From CAZCBJ01 sp964496705 (GTDB lineage Bacteria > Chloroflexota > Anaerolineae > Anaerolineales > Anaerolineaceae), in NCBI GenBank assembly GCA_964496705.1, contig CAZCBJ010000099.1:1-13459 (forward strand): a stretch of 13,459 nt of DNA, in the 5' to 3' direction. Shown piece after piece: positions 1-5,481 of this stretch. The notes under the pieces are model-generated. The model was given only the letters and a program-made list of their open reading frames with translations, did no database searches and was not told the DNA's origin. The stretch's first letter is position 1, and each line of letters opens with the position of its first letter. The position numbers and the translations under genes were made by a program.

Positions 1-59
1 CTTCGGGGTGCTGCGCAAGAGAATTTCTGGTCAAATCCGCTCAGGGAATCACCCCCGTG

Positions 60-112
60 AGTCCCTGAAGGAGCCGCCCTGCGGCGACTGAAGGGACTGC
101 GGGCTTTTTTTT
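60..112 (+). terminator. Intrinsic terminator-like hairpin
   Basis: The outer stem pairs AGTCCCT (60-66) with AGGGACT (92-98). An inner stem pairs GCCGC (73-77) with GCGGC (81-85) around a three-base loop. The hairpin is followed by GCGGGC and then eight T residues (105-112). It would end a + strand transcript entering from the left edge of the window. Confidence 0.6.
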
Positions 113-130
113 GGGCAGAACTTTGATGAC

Positions 131-303
131 AGAGTGCTGAGCGGGCAGCAGGAAAGCATACATCGAGCTGATGTTGTCCTGAGAGAGCCGGAAAATGCAA
201 CAAGTCCTGAATATTTAACCGCCCCCAGGCAGCCTGTTGGCTACCAGCCATTAACCCACCAGACTCCAGGGCAGATGATGCGCCTGGAGTCTTTGCTTTT
301 TTG
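131..303 (+). ncRNA. Possible structured RNA ending in a terminator
   Basis: Several nested or consecutive inverted repeats lie here. CAGGA (149-153) pairs with TCCTG (177-181) and encloses ACATC (160-164) pairing with GATGT (170-174). TGGCT (238-242) pairs with AGCCA (246-250). The segment ends in the strong hairpin at 261-292. The string GAGAGAGCCGG (181-191) is reminiscent of leader RNAs, but the T-box core sequence is absent and I match no known riboswitch class. It could equally be an untranslated tail of an upstream gene. Confidence 0.2.
261..302 (+). terminator. Strong intrinsic terminator
   Basis: AGACTCCAGG (261-270) and CCTGGAGTCT (283-292) form a perfect 10-bp stem with a 12-base loop, followed by TTGCTTTTTT (293-302). 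The T-rich tract is on the + strand, so this terminates rightward transcription just before the convergent RRM gene. CCCACC (255-260) and GGTGGG (304-309) could extend the stem around the T-tract. There is no T-tract in the minus direction, so it is unlikely to be the RRM gene's own terminator. Confidence 0.7.
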
Positions 304-317
304 GGTGGGGCGGGGGT

Positions 318-641
318 CTAGTACCGCCGGCTGCCGCCGCCGCGGCCGCTGTTGCGATTGCCGCGTTGCCAGTTTCCGCCCGGGGTGCGCTCTTCGCGCG
401 GGCGGGCGACGTTGACGGTCAATTGGCGTTGGCCGAGGGTGTAGCCATTGAACATTTGGATGGCCTTCTGCATTTCAGCCTGGTTGGCCATGGTGACAAA
501 TGCAAAGCCCTTCGATTGGCCGCTATCGCGATCCTTGATCAGGGCCACTGCTTCCACCGTGCCGGCCTGGGCGAACAGCGTGCGCAGATCATCCTCAGTG
601 GTTTCGTAAGACAAATTACCGACATACAACTTTGTTTCCAT
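318..641 (-). CDS. RRM-domain RNA-binding protein
   Basis: A small single-stranded RNA-binding protein with one RNA recognition motif. Numbered from the chosen ATG, the RNP2 motif LYVGNL is at residues 5-10 and the RNP1 motif KGFAFVTM at about 44-51; these carry the aromatic residues that stack on RNA bases. After the RRM (to about residue 80) comes a short basic Arg/Gly/Asn-rich tail ending in GRGGGSRRY, like the glycine-rich tails of cyanobacterial Rbp proteins. The family is cytoplasmic and often cold-responsive. The start is uncertain: AGGAG at 655-659 lies 13 bases before the ATG at 641 and 4 bases before an in-frame TTG at 650. I prefer the ATG because METKLYVGNL matches the usual family N-terminus. 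The leader contains a terminator-like hairpin, listed separately. Confidence 0.95.
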   Translation of the reverse strand: METKLYVGNLSYETTEDDLRTLFAQAGTVEAVALIKDRDSGQSKGFAFVTMANQAEMQKAIQMFNGYTLGQRQLTVNVARPREERTPGGNWQRGNRNSGRGGGSRRY

Positions 642-668
642 CTTGAACAAACATCTCCTTTGTTTATT

Positions 669-706
669 AAAAAAGAACCGCCGGCCTCACTGGTGTGGGC
701 GGCGGT
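669..706 (-). terminator. Terminator or attenuator upstream of the RRM gene
   Basis: On the minus strand ACCGCCG (706-700) pairs with CGGCGGT (683-677), a 7-bp GC-rich stem. It is followed by TC and six T residues (674-669). It lies 29 bases after the stop of the CarD gene, so it may terminate that transcript. A good -10 box sits upstream of it at 734-739, however, which would place the hairpin inside the RRM leader, where it could act as a conditional terminator. Confidence 0.6.
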
Positions 707-733
707 AACTGTACCCAATCGTAAGTTGATGGC

Positions 734-742
734 ATTATACCA
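734..742 (-). promoter_or_regulatory. Extended -10 promoter for the RRM gene
   Basis: The minus strand reads TGGTATAAT: a perfect -10 hexamer with an upstream TG at the extended -10 position. It overlaps the stop codon (735-737) of the CarD gene. No good -35 hexamer is seen, which extended -10 promoters tolerate. Predicted transcription start is about 727, giving a leader of about 85 bases. Confidence 0.5.
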
Positions 743-1235
743 CATCTGCGGCTAATAAGCCATTCAATTCTTCCTCGGCCTGGTGGAGGGGAACGGACAG
801 CGACGCGCACCATTCAGTCAGCAGGGAATTCCTGGCGCGTTCCAGTATGGCGTTGTCGCTTTCATTCAGCTTGGCGGTTTGTTTCTGATGAGTCAGGTCT
901 CGAACCACCCGGCATATTGAGTCAAGCCTGCCTTCCTTTAACAATTCCATTAACCGCGTTTTTCGGAAGAACCGGTCGGATGGCAGCATTTCTGGAGGGC
1001 TGGACAAGAGCTGAAAAAGCGCGACAAAATCATCTGCCGGGGTGACATAGCGCAGAGACTTCTCGCCGCTTTCGCTGATTGGCACCCAGAGGGCCATGTC
1101 GCGGATCTGGACAACATAATAGGGTTTGGTATCCCCAAACAGTTCCTTTTGTTCATATCGCACAATCACCCCCAGCCCATATACCGAGTGGATCACCTGA
1201 TCGCCCACCTGGAAGGCCATTTGCTGCTCAAACAT
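735..1235 (-). CDS. CarD/CdnL-family transcriptional regulator
   Basis: A protein of 166 residues, about the usual family length. Residues 7-66 match the CarD N-terminal Tudor-like domain, which binds the RNA polymerase beta subunit: FQVGDQVIH, then YGLGVIVRYEQKE, YYVVQI and LWVPISE, ending with LRYVTP. Residues 84-150 match the helical C-terminal DNA-binding domain, including FFRKTRLMELLKEG, VVRDLTHQK and LERARNSLLTEW. Known CarD/CdnL proteins stabilise promoter open complexes at rRNA and housekeeping promoters. That this one does the same is inference from the family. The ATG at 1235 is preceded by AAGGTAAGG at suitable spacing. Its leader (1236 to about 1447) carries a possible attenuator. 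The RRM gene follows on the same strand after a terminator-like hairpin. Confidence 0.95.
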   Translation of the reverse strand: MFEQQMAFQVGDQVIHSVYGLGVIVRYEQKELFGDTKPYYVVQIRDMALWVPISESGEKSLRYVTPADDFVALFQLLSSPPEMLPSDRFFRKTRLMELLKEGRLDSICRVVRDLTHQKQTAKLNESDNAILERARNSLLTEWCASLSVPLHQAEEELNGLLAADVV

Positions 1236-1346
1236 GGCTGGACCTTACCTTTCTAAAATGGCTTCAGGCTGCCCCCTGGAGCTTGACGCCAATATCTCCA
1301 CAAAGCGCTCAAAAACGATCCTTCTTCCAAACGTAATCGGCAGGCA

Positions 1347-1422
1347 ACTGGCGATTATTGGGCAGTCATCGTGGCTAGCAGAGTGTGGGAAGAAAATCGC
1401 CAGTCCTGCAGTAGGACTGGCG
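1347..1422 (-). promoter_or_regulatory. Candidate attenuator in the CarD leader
   Basis: In minus-strand order, arm A (1422-1413, CGCCAGTCCT) pairs perfectly with arm B (1407-1398, AGGACTGGCG). The next bases are ATTTTCTT, so the A:B hairpin resembles an intrinsic terminator. Arm B extended (1404-1395, ACTGGCGATT) is also a perfect 10-base complement of arm C (1356-1347, AATCGCCAGT). A:B and B:C pairings exclude each other. The A:B hairpin could instead simply be the terminator of the WD40 gene. Confidence 0.45.
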
Positions 1423-1453
1423 AAAGCCTAAAAATCCCAAGGAAGATGATCTG

Positions 1454-1462
1454 ATTATACCA
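1454..1462 (-). promoter_or_regulatory. Extended -10 promoter for the CarD gene
   Basis: The minus strand reads TGGTATAAT, identical to the box upstream of the RRM gene. No convincing -35 hexamer is present. Predicted transcription start is near 1447, about 212 bases before the CarD ATG. Confidence 0.45.
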
Positions 1463-1504
1463 TGATCCAGGTTCGCGCATCTCAGATAGGCACGCGCGTG
1501 TGCG

Positions 1505-1525
1505 GCGCTGGCGTTTGGCCAGCGC
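1505..1525. terminator. Hairpin downstream of the WD40 gene
   Basis: GCGCTGGC (1505-1512) and GCCAGCGC (1518-1525) form a perfect 8-bp stem with loop GTTTG. It lies 27 bases beyond the WD40 stop. In the minus direction no T-tract follows, so it may stabilise or end the mRNA in a factor-dependent way. In the + direction five T residues follow after six bases, but no + strand gene is seen. Confidence 0.35.
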
Positions 1526-1551
1526 ATGACCTTTTTGTCAGGTGTGGTCAG

Positions 1552-4152
1552 CTATTTTCCCACCGCGTCCGGGGAGAACAGCCGCGCCCAGGTGATCCGC
1601 CCGACGATACCGTCCACCACCAGACCGTTGCGCTGCTGGAACTGGCGCACCGCCTCATCGGTCTTGGCGCCGAACCAGCCGTCAGGCGTGCCCACCACGC
1701 TGTAGCCCAGCTCGACCAGCCGCTGCTGGAGCTGCAGCACGTCCCCGCCGGTCATTGCCGGGTCGCTCAGGAACAGGTCGCGCACATAAAAGGCGGGCGT
1801 AGCGGTCAGGGTGGGGGTGGGGGTGGGCGCGGCGGTGGTGGGGGTGGAGGTGGCCGGGGCGGAGGCGAGGCGGCAGGTTTGTGCCAGCGCCTGTCCGGCG
1901 GGTTGGGCCAGCGCATCCGCCAGTCCCCAGACGCGCGCGGCGCGGTCTCCGCCGAAGCTGAACAGCAGGCGCCCATCCGCGCTGAAGGACAGGGATTGGA
2001 TTTCAGCGGCATGCCCATCCAGCCGCGCCAGCACCTGCCCACTCTGCAGGTCGGACAGCAGGATGCGCCCGTCCAGCCCGCCCACCGCCAGCAGACAGCC
2101 GGACGGGTCGAATTCCACCTGGTAAGCGGCAAAACCCGCCTCCTGGAAGCGGGCCACTTCGGCGCGCGAGTTGACATCCATCACCAGCGCGCTGCCGTCC
2201 AGCGCAACCGCCATCAGGCTGCCGTCCGGGCTGAGCGCCAGCCCGCTGAGCGGCGGTCCGCTCTTGGCTGGCTCAAAGCTGCGCAATTGCGCGCCGGTGC
2301 GGGCGTCATACAGCGCTGCCTTCCAGCTGTCGCCGGTGGCCAGCCAGTTGCCGTCGCGGCTCAGTGCCACGAGCGCAGGTTTATCCGGGATGGAGAATAG
2401 GTCCTGTCCGGTTTTCAACGCGATCGCTTTGAGCGCCGAGCCGTCTCCGTCCAGCAGCAGCAGGTCAGTCTGCGGGTTGTAGGCGAAGCGGTAACCGATG
2501 AAAGCCTGGCTGGAGAGGTAAGATGTTTTAAAGCTGCGCAGCGGCGATGCGCCCTGCGCGCCCCACAGGTTCAGGCTGCCGTCGCGCCCCAGCGATAACA
2601 GACCGTCGGCGGTAAAGGCCAGCGCGATGACCCGCTCCTTGTGCGCCTGCTCAATCTTGCGCTGCTGCGCGCCGTCGGCTGCCTGCAGGATGGCAATCGA
2701 GCCGTCGGTGTAGCCGGCGGCCAGCGCCGGGCGACCGGACTGCACCCCCAGCGCGGCGCCGCTCAGCGCCGATATGCCCAACTGGCGCGATTGGGTGATC
2801 TCGCCCTGCTCCAGGTCCACCAGCGCCATCCGCCCGCCGCGCGCGGCGGCCAGCATTTTGCCGGACGGCGAGAGTGCCAGCAGCCACCCGCAATTGGGGC
2901 AGGCGCTCTTCATCTCCTGCCATTGGGCGGCCATGGTGGGCTTGAGAGCTTGGACGGTCGCCGTGCCGCCAGCGGTGGGGCGGTAGAGGAGCAGCTCATC
3001 GGGGTCGAACAGCGCCGAGCTGCGTTTGAACGGGTCGTAAATCAGGCGGTAATTGCCGCCGGGGGGGTCTTTGAAGATCAGGTTGCTCGTGCGGCGCAGT
3101 TGGTTGGTTTCCCAGATGCCCACGTCGAAGCGCGATTTGCTCACCGGGTTGCAGTTGGGATCGGATTCTATGCAGGGCGGGTCCAGGTAACTGATCTGGC
3201 AGGCCAGGGCAAAGGTGGCGCCGCTCAGCCCGGCGCCCTCACACACGCCGCTGCTCAAACGGCCGCGGGTGTGGTCGTTGAGCGAGGTGTTGAGCAGCCG
3301 TCCGCTGTTCACATCCCAGATGCGCACATCGCCAAAATTGTTGGCCGCCTGCAGGGTTTTTCCATCCGGGCTGAAGTAAATTCCTTCGGTGGAGAGCGTG
3401 TTCGTATTCCAGATGGAGAGCGGCAGGATGCCGGTCAGGGTGCTGAGCAGATTGCCTGTGTCCACCTGAAAAACCTGGATGGTGATGCGCGAGACCATCT
3501 GTCCGCTGTTGTCCATATCTTCGCCATCTTCCAGCGCCGCGATCAGTTTGCCGTCAGGGCTGAGCACCGCCTGGTAACCCATTTGCGAGAAGGCGCGGAT
3601 CACTTTGCGCGCGGCGAAATCCCACACCTGCACCAGCCGCCGGTCGCTGCTGACCGCCAGCCGTCTGCCGTCGGCGCTGAAAGCCAGGCCGGTCACCGGT
3701 GCGGCCGTGCGCAGCTCCTCGACCAATGCCAGGCTGGCGCCGTCCAGCAGCAGCGTGCCGCCGGTGCCGCCCACCGCCAGCCATTTGCCGTCCGGGGACC
3801 ATGCCTGAGCCTGCAGCCTGCCCGGGATATCTCCGCGCAGCTCATACAGCAGCGCGACATCGCCGGCATGCCCGGCGTTGATCAACCATTGACCGCTGTC
3901 AACCAGCGCGAGCGGGCTGGGGGTGGCGGATGCATCTGCCGGGGTTGCGGCGGGCGGGGCGACGGTGCTGGCATCCTGCGCGGCGGGCACGGCGGCGGTC
4001 GGCGCTTGTGCGGCGTCTGCGTCCGCTGCGCCGTCCGGCGCTGTTGCGGCATGCTCCGGTGCGGTGGGTTGAATGGCGGGGGCGCTGGCGGCGTTGCCAC
4101 CGCATCCGGCGATGAAAATGCACACGACCATGATCCAGAGCAAACGCTTCAT
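1552..4152 (-). CDS. WD40 beta-propeller lipoprotein with C-terminal peptidoglycan-binding domain
   Basis: An 866-residue secreted protein. Residues 1-17 are a lipoprotein signal ending in the lipobox IAGC (Cys17). Residues 18-80 are an Ala/Pro/Thr spacer. Residues 85-745 hold many WD40-type repeats, recognisable from SPDGKWLAVGG (119-129), SADGRRLAVS (159-168), SPDGKTLQAA (261-270), SPDGSLMAVA (641-650) and SADGRLLFSFGG (724-735), probably enough for more than one propeller. A cysteine-rich insertion lies at 304-334 (four Cys). A Thr/Pro linker (768-787) leads to a PG_binding_1 domain (about 800-860) with LQLQQRLVELGY, GWFGAKTDEAVRQFQQRNGL and VDGIVGRITW. No catalytic motif is seen, so it is probably a surface scaffold tethered to lipid and wall; this is inference. 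The ATG is preceded by AAGGAGAGG at good spacing. Confidence 0.93.
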   Translation of the reverse strand: MKRLLWIMVVCIFIAGCGGNAASAPAIQPTAPEHAATAPDGAADADAAQAPTAAVPAAQDASTVAPPAATPADASATPSPLALVDSGQWLINAGHAGDVALLYELRGDIPGRLQAQAWSPDGKWLAVGGTGGTLLLDGASLALVEELRTAAPVTGLAFSADGRRLAVSSDRRLVQVWDFAARKVIRAFSQMGYQAVLSPDGKLIAALEDGEDMDNSGQMVSRITIQVFQVDTGNLLSTLTGILPLSIWNTNTLSTEGIYFSPDGKTLQAANNFGDVRIWDVNSGRLLNTSLNDHTRGRLSSGVCEGAGLSGATFALACQISYLDPPCIESDPNCNPVSKSRFDVGIWETNQLRRTSNLIFKDPPGGNYRLIYDPFKRSSALFDPDELLLYRPTAGGTATVQALKPTMAAQWQEMKSACPNCGWLLALSPSGKMLAAARGGRMALVDLEQGEITQSRQLGISALSGAALGVQSGRPALAAGYTDGSIAILQAADGAQQRKIEQAHKERVIALAFTADGLLSLGRDGSLNLWGAQGASPLRSFKTSYLSSQAFIGYRFAYNPQTDLLLLDGDGSALKAIALKTGQDLFSIPDKPALVALSRDGNWLATGDSWKAALYDARTGAQLRSFEPAKSGPPLSGLALSPDGSLMAVALDGSALVMDVNSRAEVARFQEAGFAAYQVEFDPSGCLLAVGGLDGRILLSDLQSGQVLARLDGHAAEIQSLSFSADGRLLFSFGGDRAARVWGLADALAQPAGQALAQTCRLASAPATSTPTTAAPTPTPTLTATPAFYVRDLFLSDPAMTGGDVLQLQQRLVELGYSVVGTPDGWFGAKTDEAVRQFQQRNGLVVDGIVGRITWARLFSPDAVGK
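1809..1827 (+). other. Potential G-quadruplex on the template strand
   Basis: The + strand has four G-tracts of 3, 5, 5 and 3 residues separated by single T residues, the canonical short-loop quadruplex pattern. More G-tracts follow up to about 1860. The minus strand encodes the Pro/Thr linker of the WD40 lipoprotein here, so the G-rich strand is the transcription template. Confidence 0.6.
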
Positions 4153-4280
4153 CCCATCCTCTCCTTCATCCGATGCCGGCTGGATAGCCTGTATCGACCG
4201 GCTGTGTTTACGCTGTTGGTGCTTTGTTGATCTTCAGTTGCGATTCGAATGCTGCCATTCGAAATGGAATCTGGTATTAA

Positions 4281-4289
4281 ATTATAACA
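4281..4289 (-). promoter_or_regulatory. Extended -10 promoter for the WD40 lipoprotein gene
   Basis: The minus strand reads TGTTATAAT: a perfect -10 with a TG extension and no good -35. Predicted start is near 4274, giving a leader of about 122 bases. The hairpin that ends the upstream lipoprotein gene abuts it directly. Confidence 0.45.
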
Positions 4290-4291
4290 TC

Positions 4292-4329
4292 ACAACCTCC
4301 CGCAGGTTTTCGCACCCGCGGGAGGTTGT
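4292..4329 (-). terminator. Large hairpin ending the lipoprotein gene
   Basis: ACAACCTCCCGC (4292-4303) and GCGGGAGGTTGT (4318-4329) form a perfect 12-bp stem. GGT/ACC (4305-4307 / 4314-4316) can pair further inside the loop. It sits 27 bases after the stop of the minus-strand gene ending at 4356. The following minus-strand sequence is AT-rich but has no clean T-run, so termination strength is uncertain. Confidence 0.55.
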
Positions 4330-4355
4330 TAGGAAAAATGGTGAAAAGTTACGGG

Positions 4356-5288
4356 TTACGGACCAACCCGTATGGATTGAATCATCTGATCCAGTTGGGT
4401 CAGATTCGGGTTGAAAGTTTCAGCCGGCAGCGCGTTGAGCGAATCGGTGACCGCGCGGTAGTATTCCTCCATGTTGGCATTTGGATCGCTGATGTCGGGG
4501 AAGGCGATCCCGCCGGAGGGCACAGCTGCGTTAACATCGTTGGTCTCAGGCAGTATGGGGGCGTTGACCGGCAGGATGGCGATGATGTAATAGGCGCCGT
4601 CGCGGGTCAGCCCGGCGAATTGGTAGATCAAATCATAGTTGTTTCCCGGCGCATAATACTGCGCATATTGGGTCAGAAAGCGCACCCCCGAGCCGTTCTG
4701 GAAGGAGACCAGCGAAGCGTTGGAGGCGAAGACCTGCGCGGCGTTGAAGGTGGGCACAGCGGGCAGCTGGTCAAGGAGGATTGTCGGGCCGGCGGGGTTG
4801 TAGAGGATGTTGTCCAGGCGCCGGATGCTCTCAAAGGCGGCGGGCATCAGCAAACCGTATTCCGACGCCGGGTATACGTAGAATCGCGGCTGGTGGAATT
4901 TGCCCTGCAGGATGTATCCTTCCAGGTCAAGCTGGGTGTGGCCTGGGGTGATTTCCCACGGTGGAATGTTCTCGCCCTCGGCGCGCGGGAACTGGGTGCC
5001 GGTCGCGCCGCTGGCCAGGCCGGACGGGATAACAATGTTCAGCGGCCCACTGCTGAACTGGACGCCTTCGAAGATGGTCGGCTGAGCCGGCTCATCCCCG
5101 GGCACGGCCTGCGTGCGGGAGATGAATACCTCCGGGGTGGTGGTTGGCTCGGCGGTGGGGGCTGCGGTGGCGGGAACCGCCGTGTTGACCGGCAGCGGGG
5201 TTGGAACGGCCGTGGAGCGCGGCGCAGCGATGTTGCACGCCAATGTGATGAGGAGGAATAGGGGGAGGAAGAGGAGAGTTTTCTTCAT
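4356..5288 (-). CDS. Putative lipoprotein of unknown function
   Basis: A 310-residue protein that I do not recognise. Residues 1-18 are a lipoprotein signal (MKKTLLFLPL, then a hydrophobic run to Cys18 in TLAC). Residues 20-55 are a Pro/Thr/Ala spacer typical of surface-anchored proteins. The remaining 250 residues look like one soluble extracellular domain rich in Asn, Pro and aromatic residues, with segments such as GVRFLTQYAQYY, YDLIYQFAGLTRDGAYYIIAILPV and a C-terminal helix NLTQLDQMIQSIRVGP. No catalytic motif or repeat stands out. The frame is open further upstream, but the ATG at 5288 has AAAGGA eight bases before it and begins the signal peptide, so I chose it. It is transcribed toward the WD40 lipoprotein gene, but a large hairpin and a promoter lie between them. 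Confidence 0.9.
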   Translation of the reverse strand: MKKTLLFLPLFLLITLACNIAAPRSTAVPTPLPVNTAVPATAAPTAEPTTTPEVFISRTQAVPGDEPAQPTIFEGVQFSSGPLNIVIPSGLASGATGTQFPRAEGENIPPWEITPGHTQLDLEGYILQGKFHQPRFYVYPASEYGLLMPAAFESIRRLDNILYNPAGPTILLDQLPAVPTFNAAQVFASNASLVSFQNGSGVRFLTQYAQYYAPGNNYDLIYQFAGLTRDGAYYIIAILPVNAPILPETNDVNAAVPSGGIAFPDISDPNANMEEYYRAVTDSLNALPAETFNPNLTQLDQMIQSIRVGP

Positions 5289-5368
5289 TGCTTTTATCCT
5301 TTCAAGGCATATCATAAGGGTTGCGGGCAAAAAAAAAACCTTTCTATGGGAGGGTTTGGCACTGGCCA

Positions 5369-5380
5369 GGTGGACAGGTG
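5369..5380 (+). repeat. 12-base sequence shared with 7525-7536
   Basis: GGTGGACAGGTG occurs here, upstream of both the GH1 gene and the divergent lipoprotein gene, and again at 7525-7536 in the SRPBCC gene leader, where it forms half of a perfect hairpin. Two copies of one 12-mer could be chance. Confidence 0.4.
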
Positions 5381-5438
5381 ACTATGCCTGCAAGATAGAC
5401 GTTGTGGGCTGCAACCATGTTCCCGGATGGTCTAGGGG

Positions 5439-5467
5439 TATAATTCTGGCGCAGCCAGTTTGGCTGC
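5439..5467 (+). promoter_or_regulatory. GH1 -10 box and 5'-end hairpin
   Basis: TATAAT lies at 5439-5444, with no good -35 hexamer. Transcription would start at about 5451, exactly where GCAGCCA (5451-5457) pairs with TGGCTGC (5461-5467) around loop GTT. The hairpin ends three bases before the AGGAG ribosome binding site (5471-5475). It could protect the mRNA 5' end or affect ribosome access. Confidence 0.4.
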
Positions 5468-5481
5468 AGCAGGAGCCAGCC

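Larger units (their letters stand above)
1..317. other. Intergenic stretch with no supported gene
   Basis: I see no protein-coding gene here. An open frame running from 134 on the + strand overlaps the RRM gene in antisense and has no ribosome binding site or recognisable protein, so I treat it as spurious. The stretch contains two intrinsic-terminator-like hairpins on the + strand (60-112 and 261-302). Between them lies a segment with several short self-complementary elements. It could be the 3' end of a + strand transcript that begins before the window, or it could contain a small structured RNA. Confidence 0.6.
1236..1551. other. Gene-free leader and 3' region between CarD and WD40 genes
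   Basis: No coding sequence is supported. On the minus strand this holds the 3' end region of the WD40 gene, a hairpin at 1505-1525, an extended -10 box at 1454-1462, and a leader of about 210 bases for the CarD gene with mutually exclusive stem-loops at 1347-1422. Confidence 0.7.

Noticed and set aside
1..310. T-box or other known riboswitch
   Set aside because: Terminators and a GAGAGAGCCGG string prompted the idea, but the AGGGTGGNACCGCG core is absent and no start codon on the + strand follows.
1462..2400. Long + strand open frame rich in glycine
   Set aside because: It is antisense to the WD40 lipoprotein gene; its glycine run is the complement of the Pro/Thr linker codons. It has no ribosome binding site or recognisable protein.
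2887..2902. CPNCGW (residues 418-423) in the WD40 protein as a zinc ribbon
   Set aside because: Only one Cys pair is present, inside a WD40 blade of an extracellular protein; no second pair lies at zinc-ribbon spacing.
2641..4230. 529-codon + strand open frame
   Set aside because: It lies antisense to the WD40 gene in a high-GC region where stops are rare. Composition is Ala/Arg/Gly-rich and low in complexity, without any domain.
5329..5338. Ten-A run (T-run on minus) before the lipoprotein gene as a terminator
   Set aside because: No stem of more than four base pairs precedes it in the minus direction, and no minus-strand gene lies upstream to terminate.
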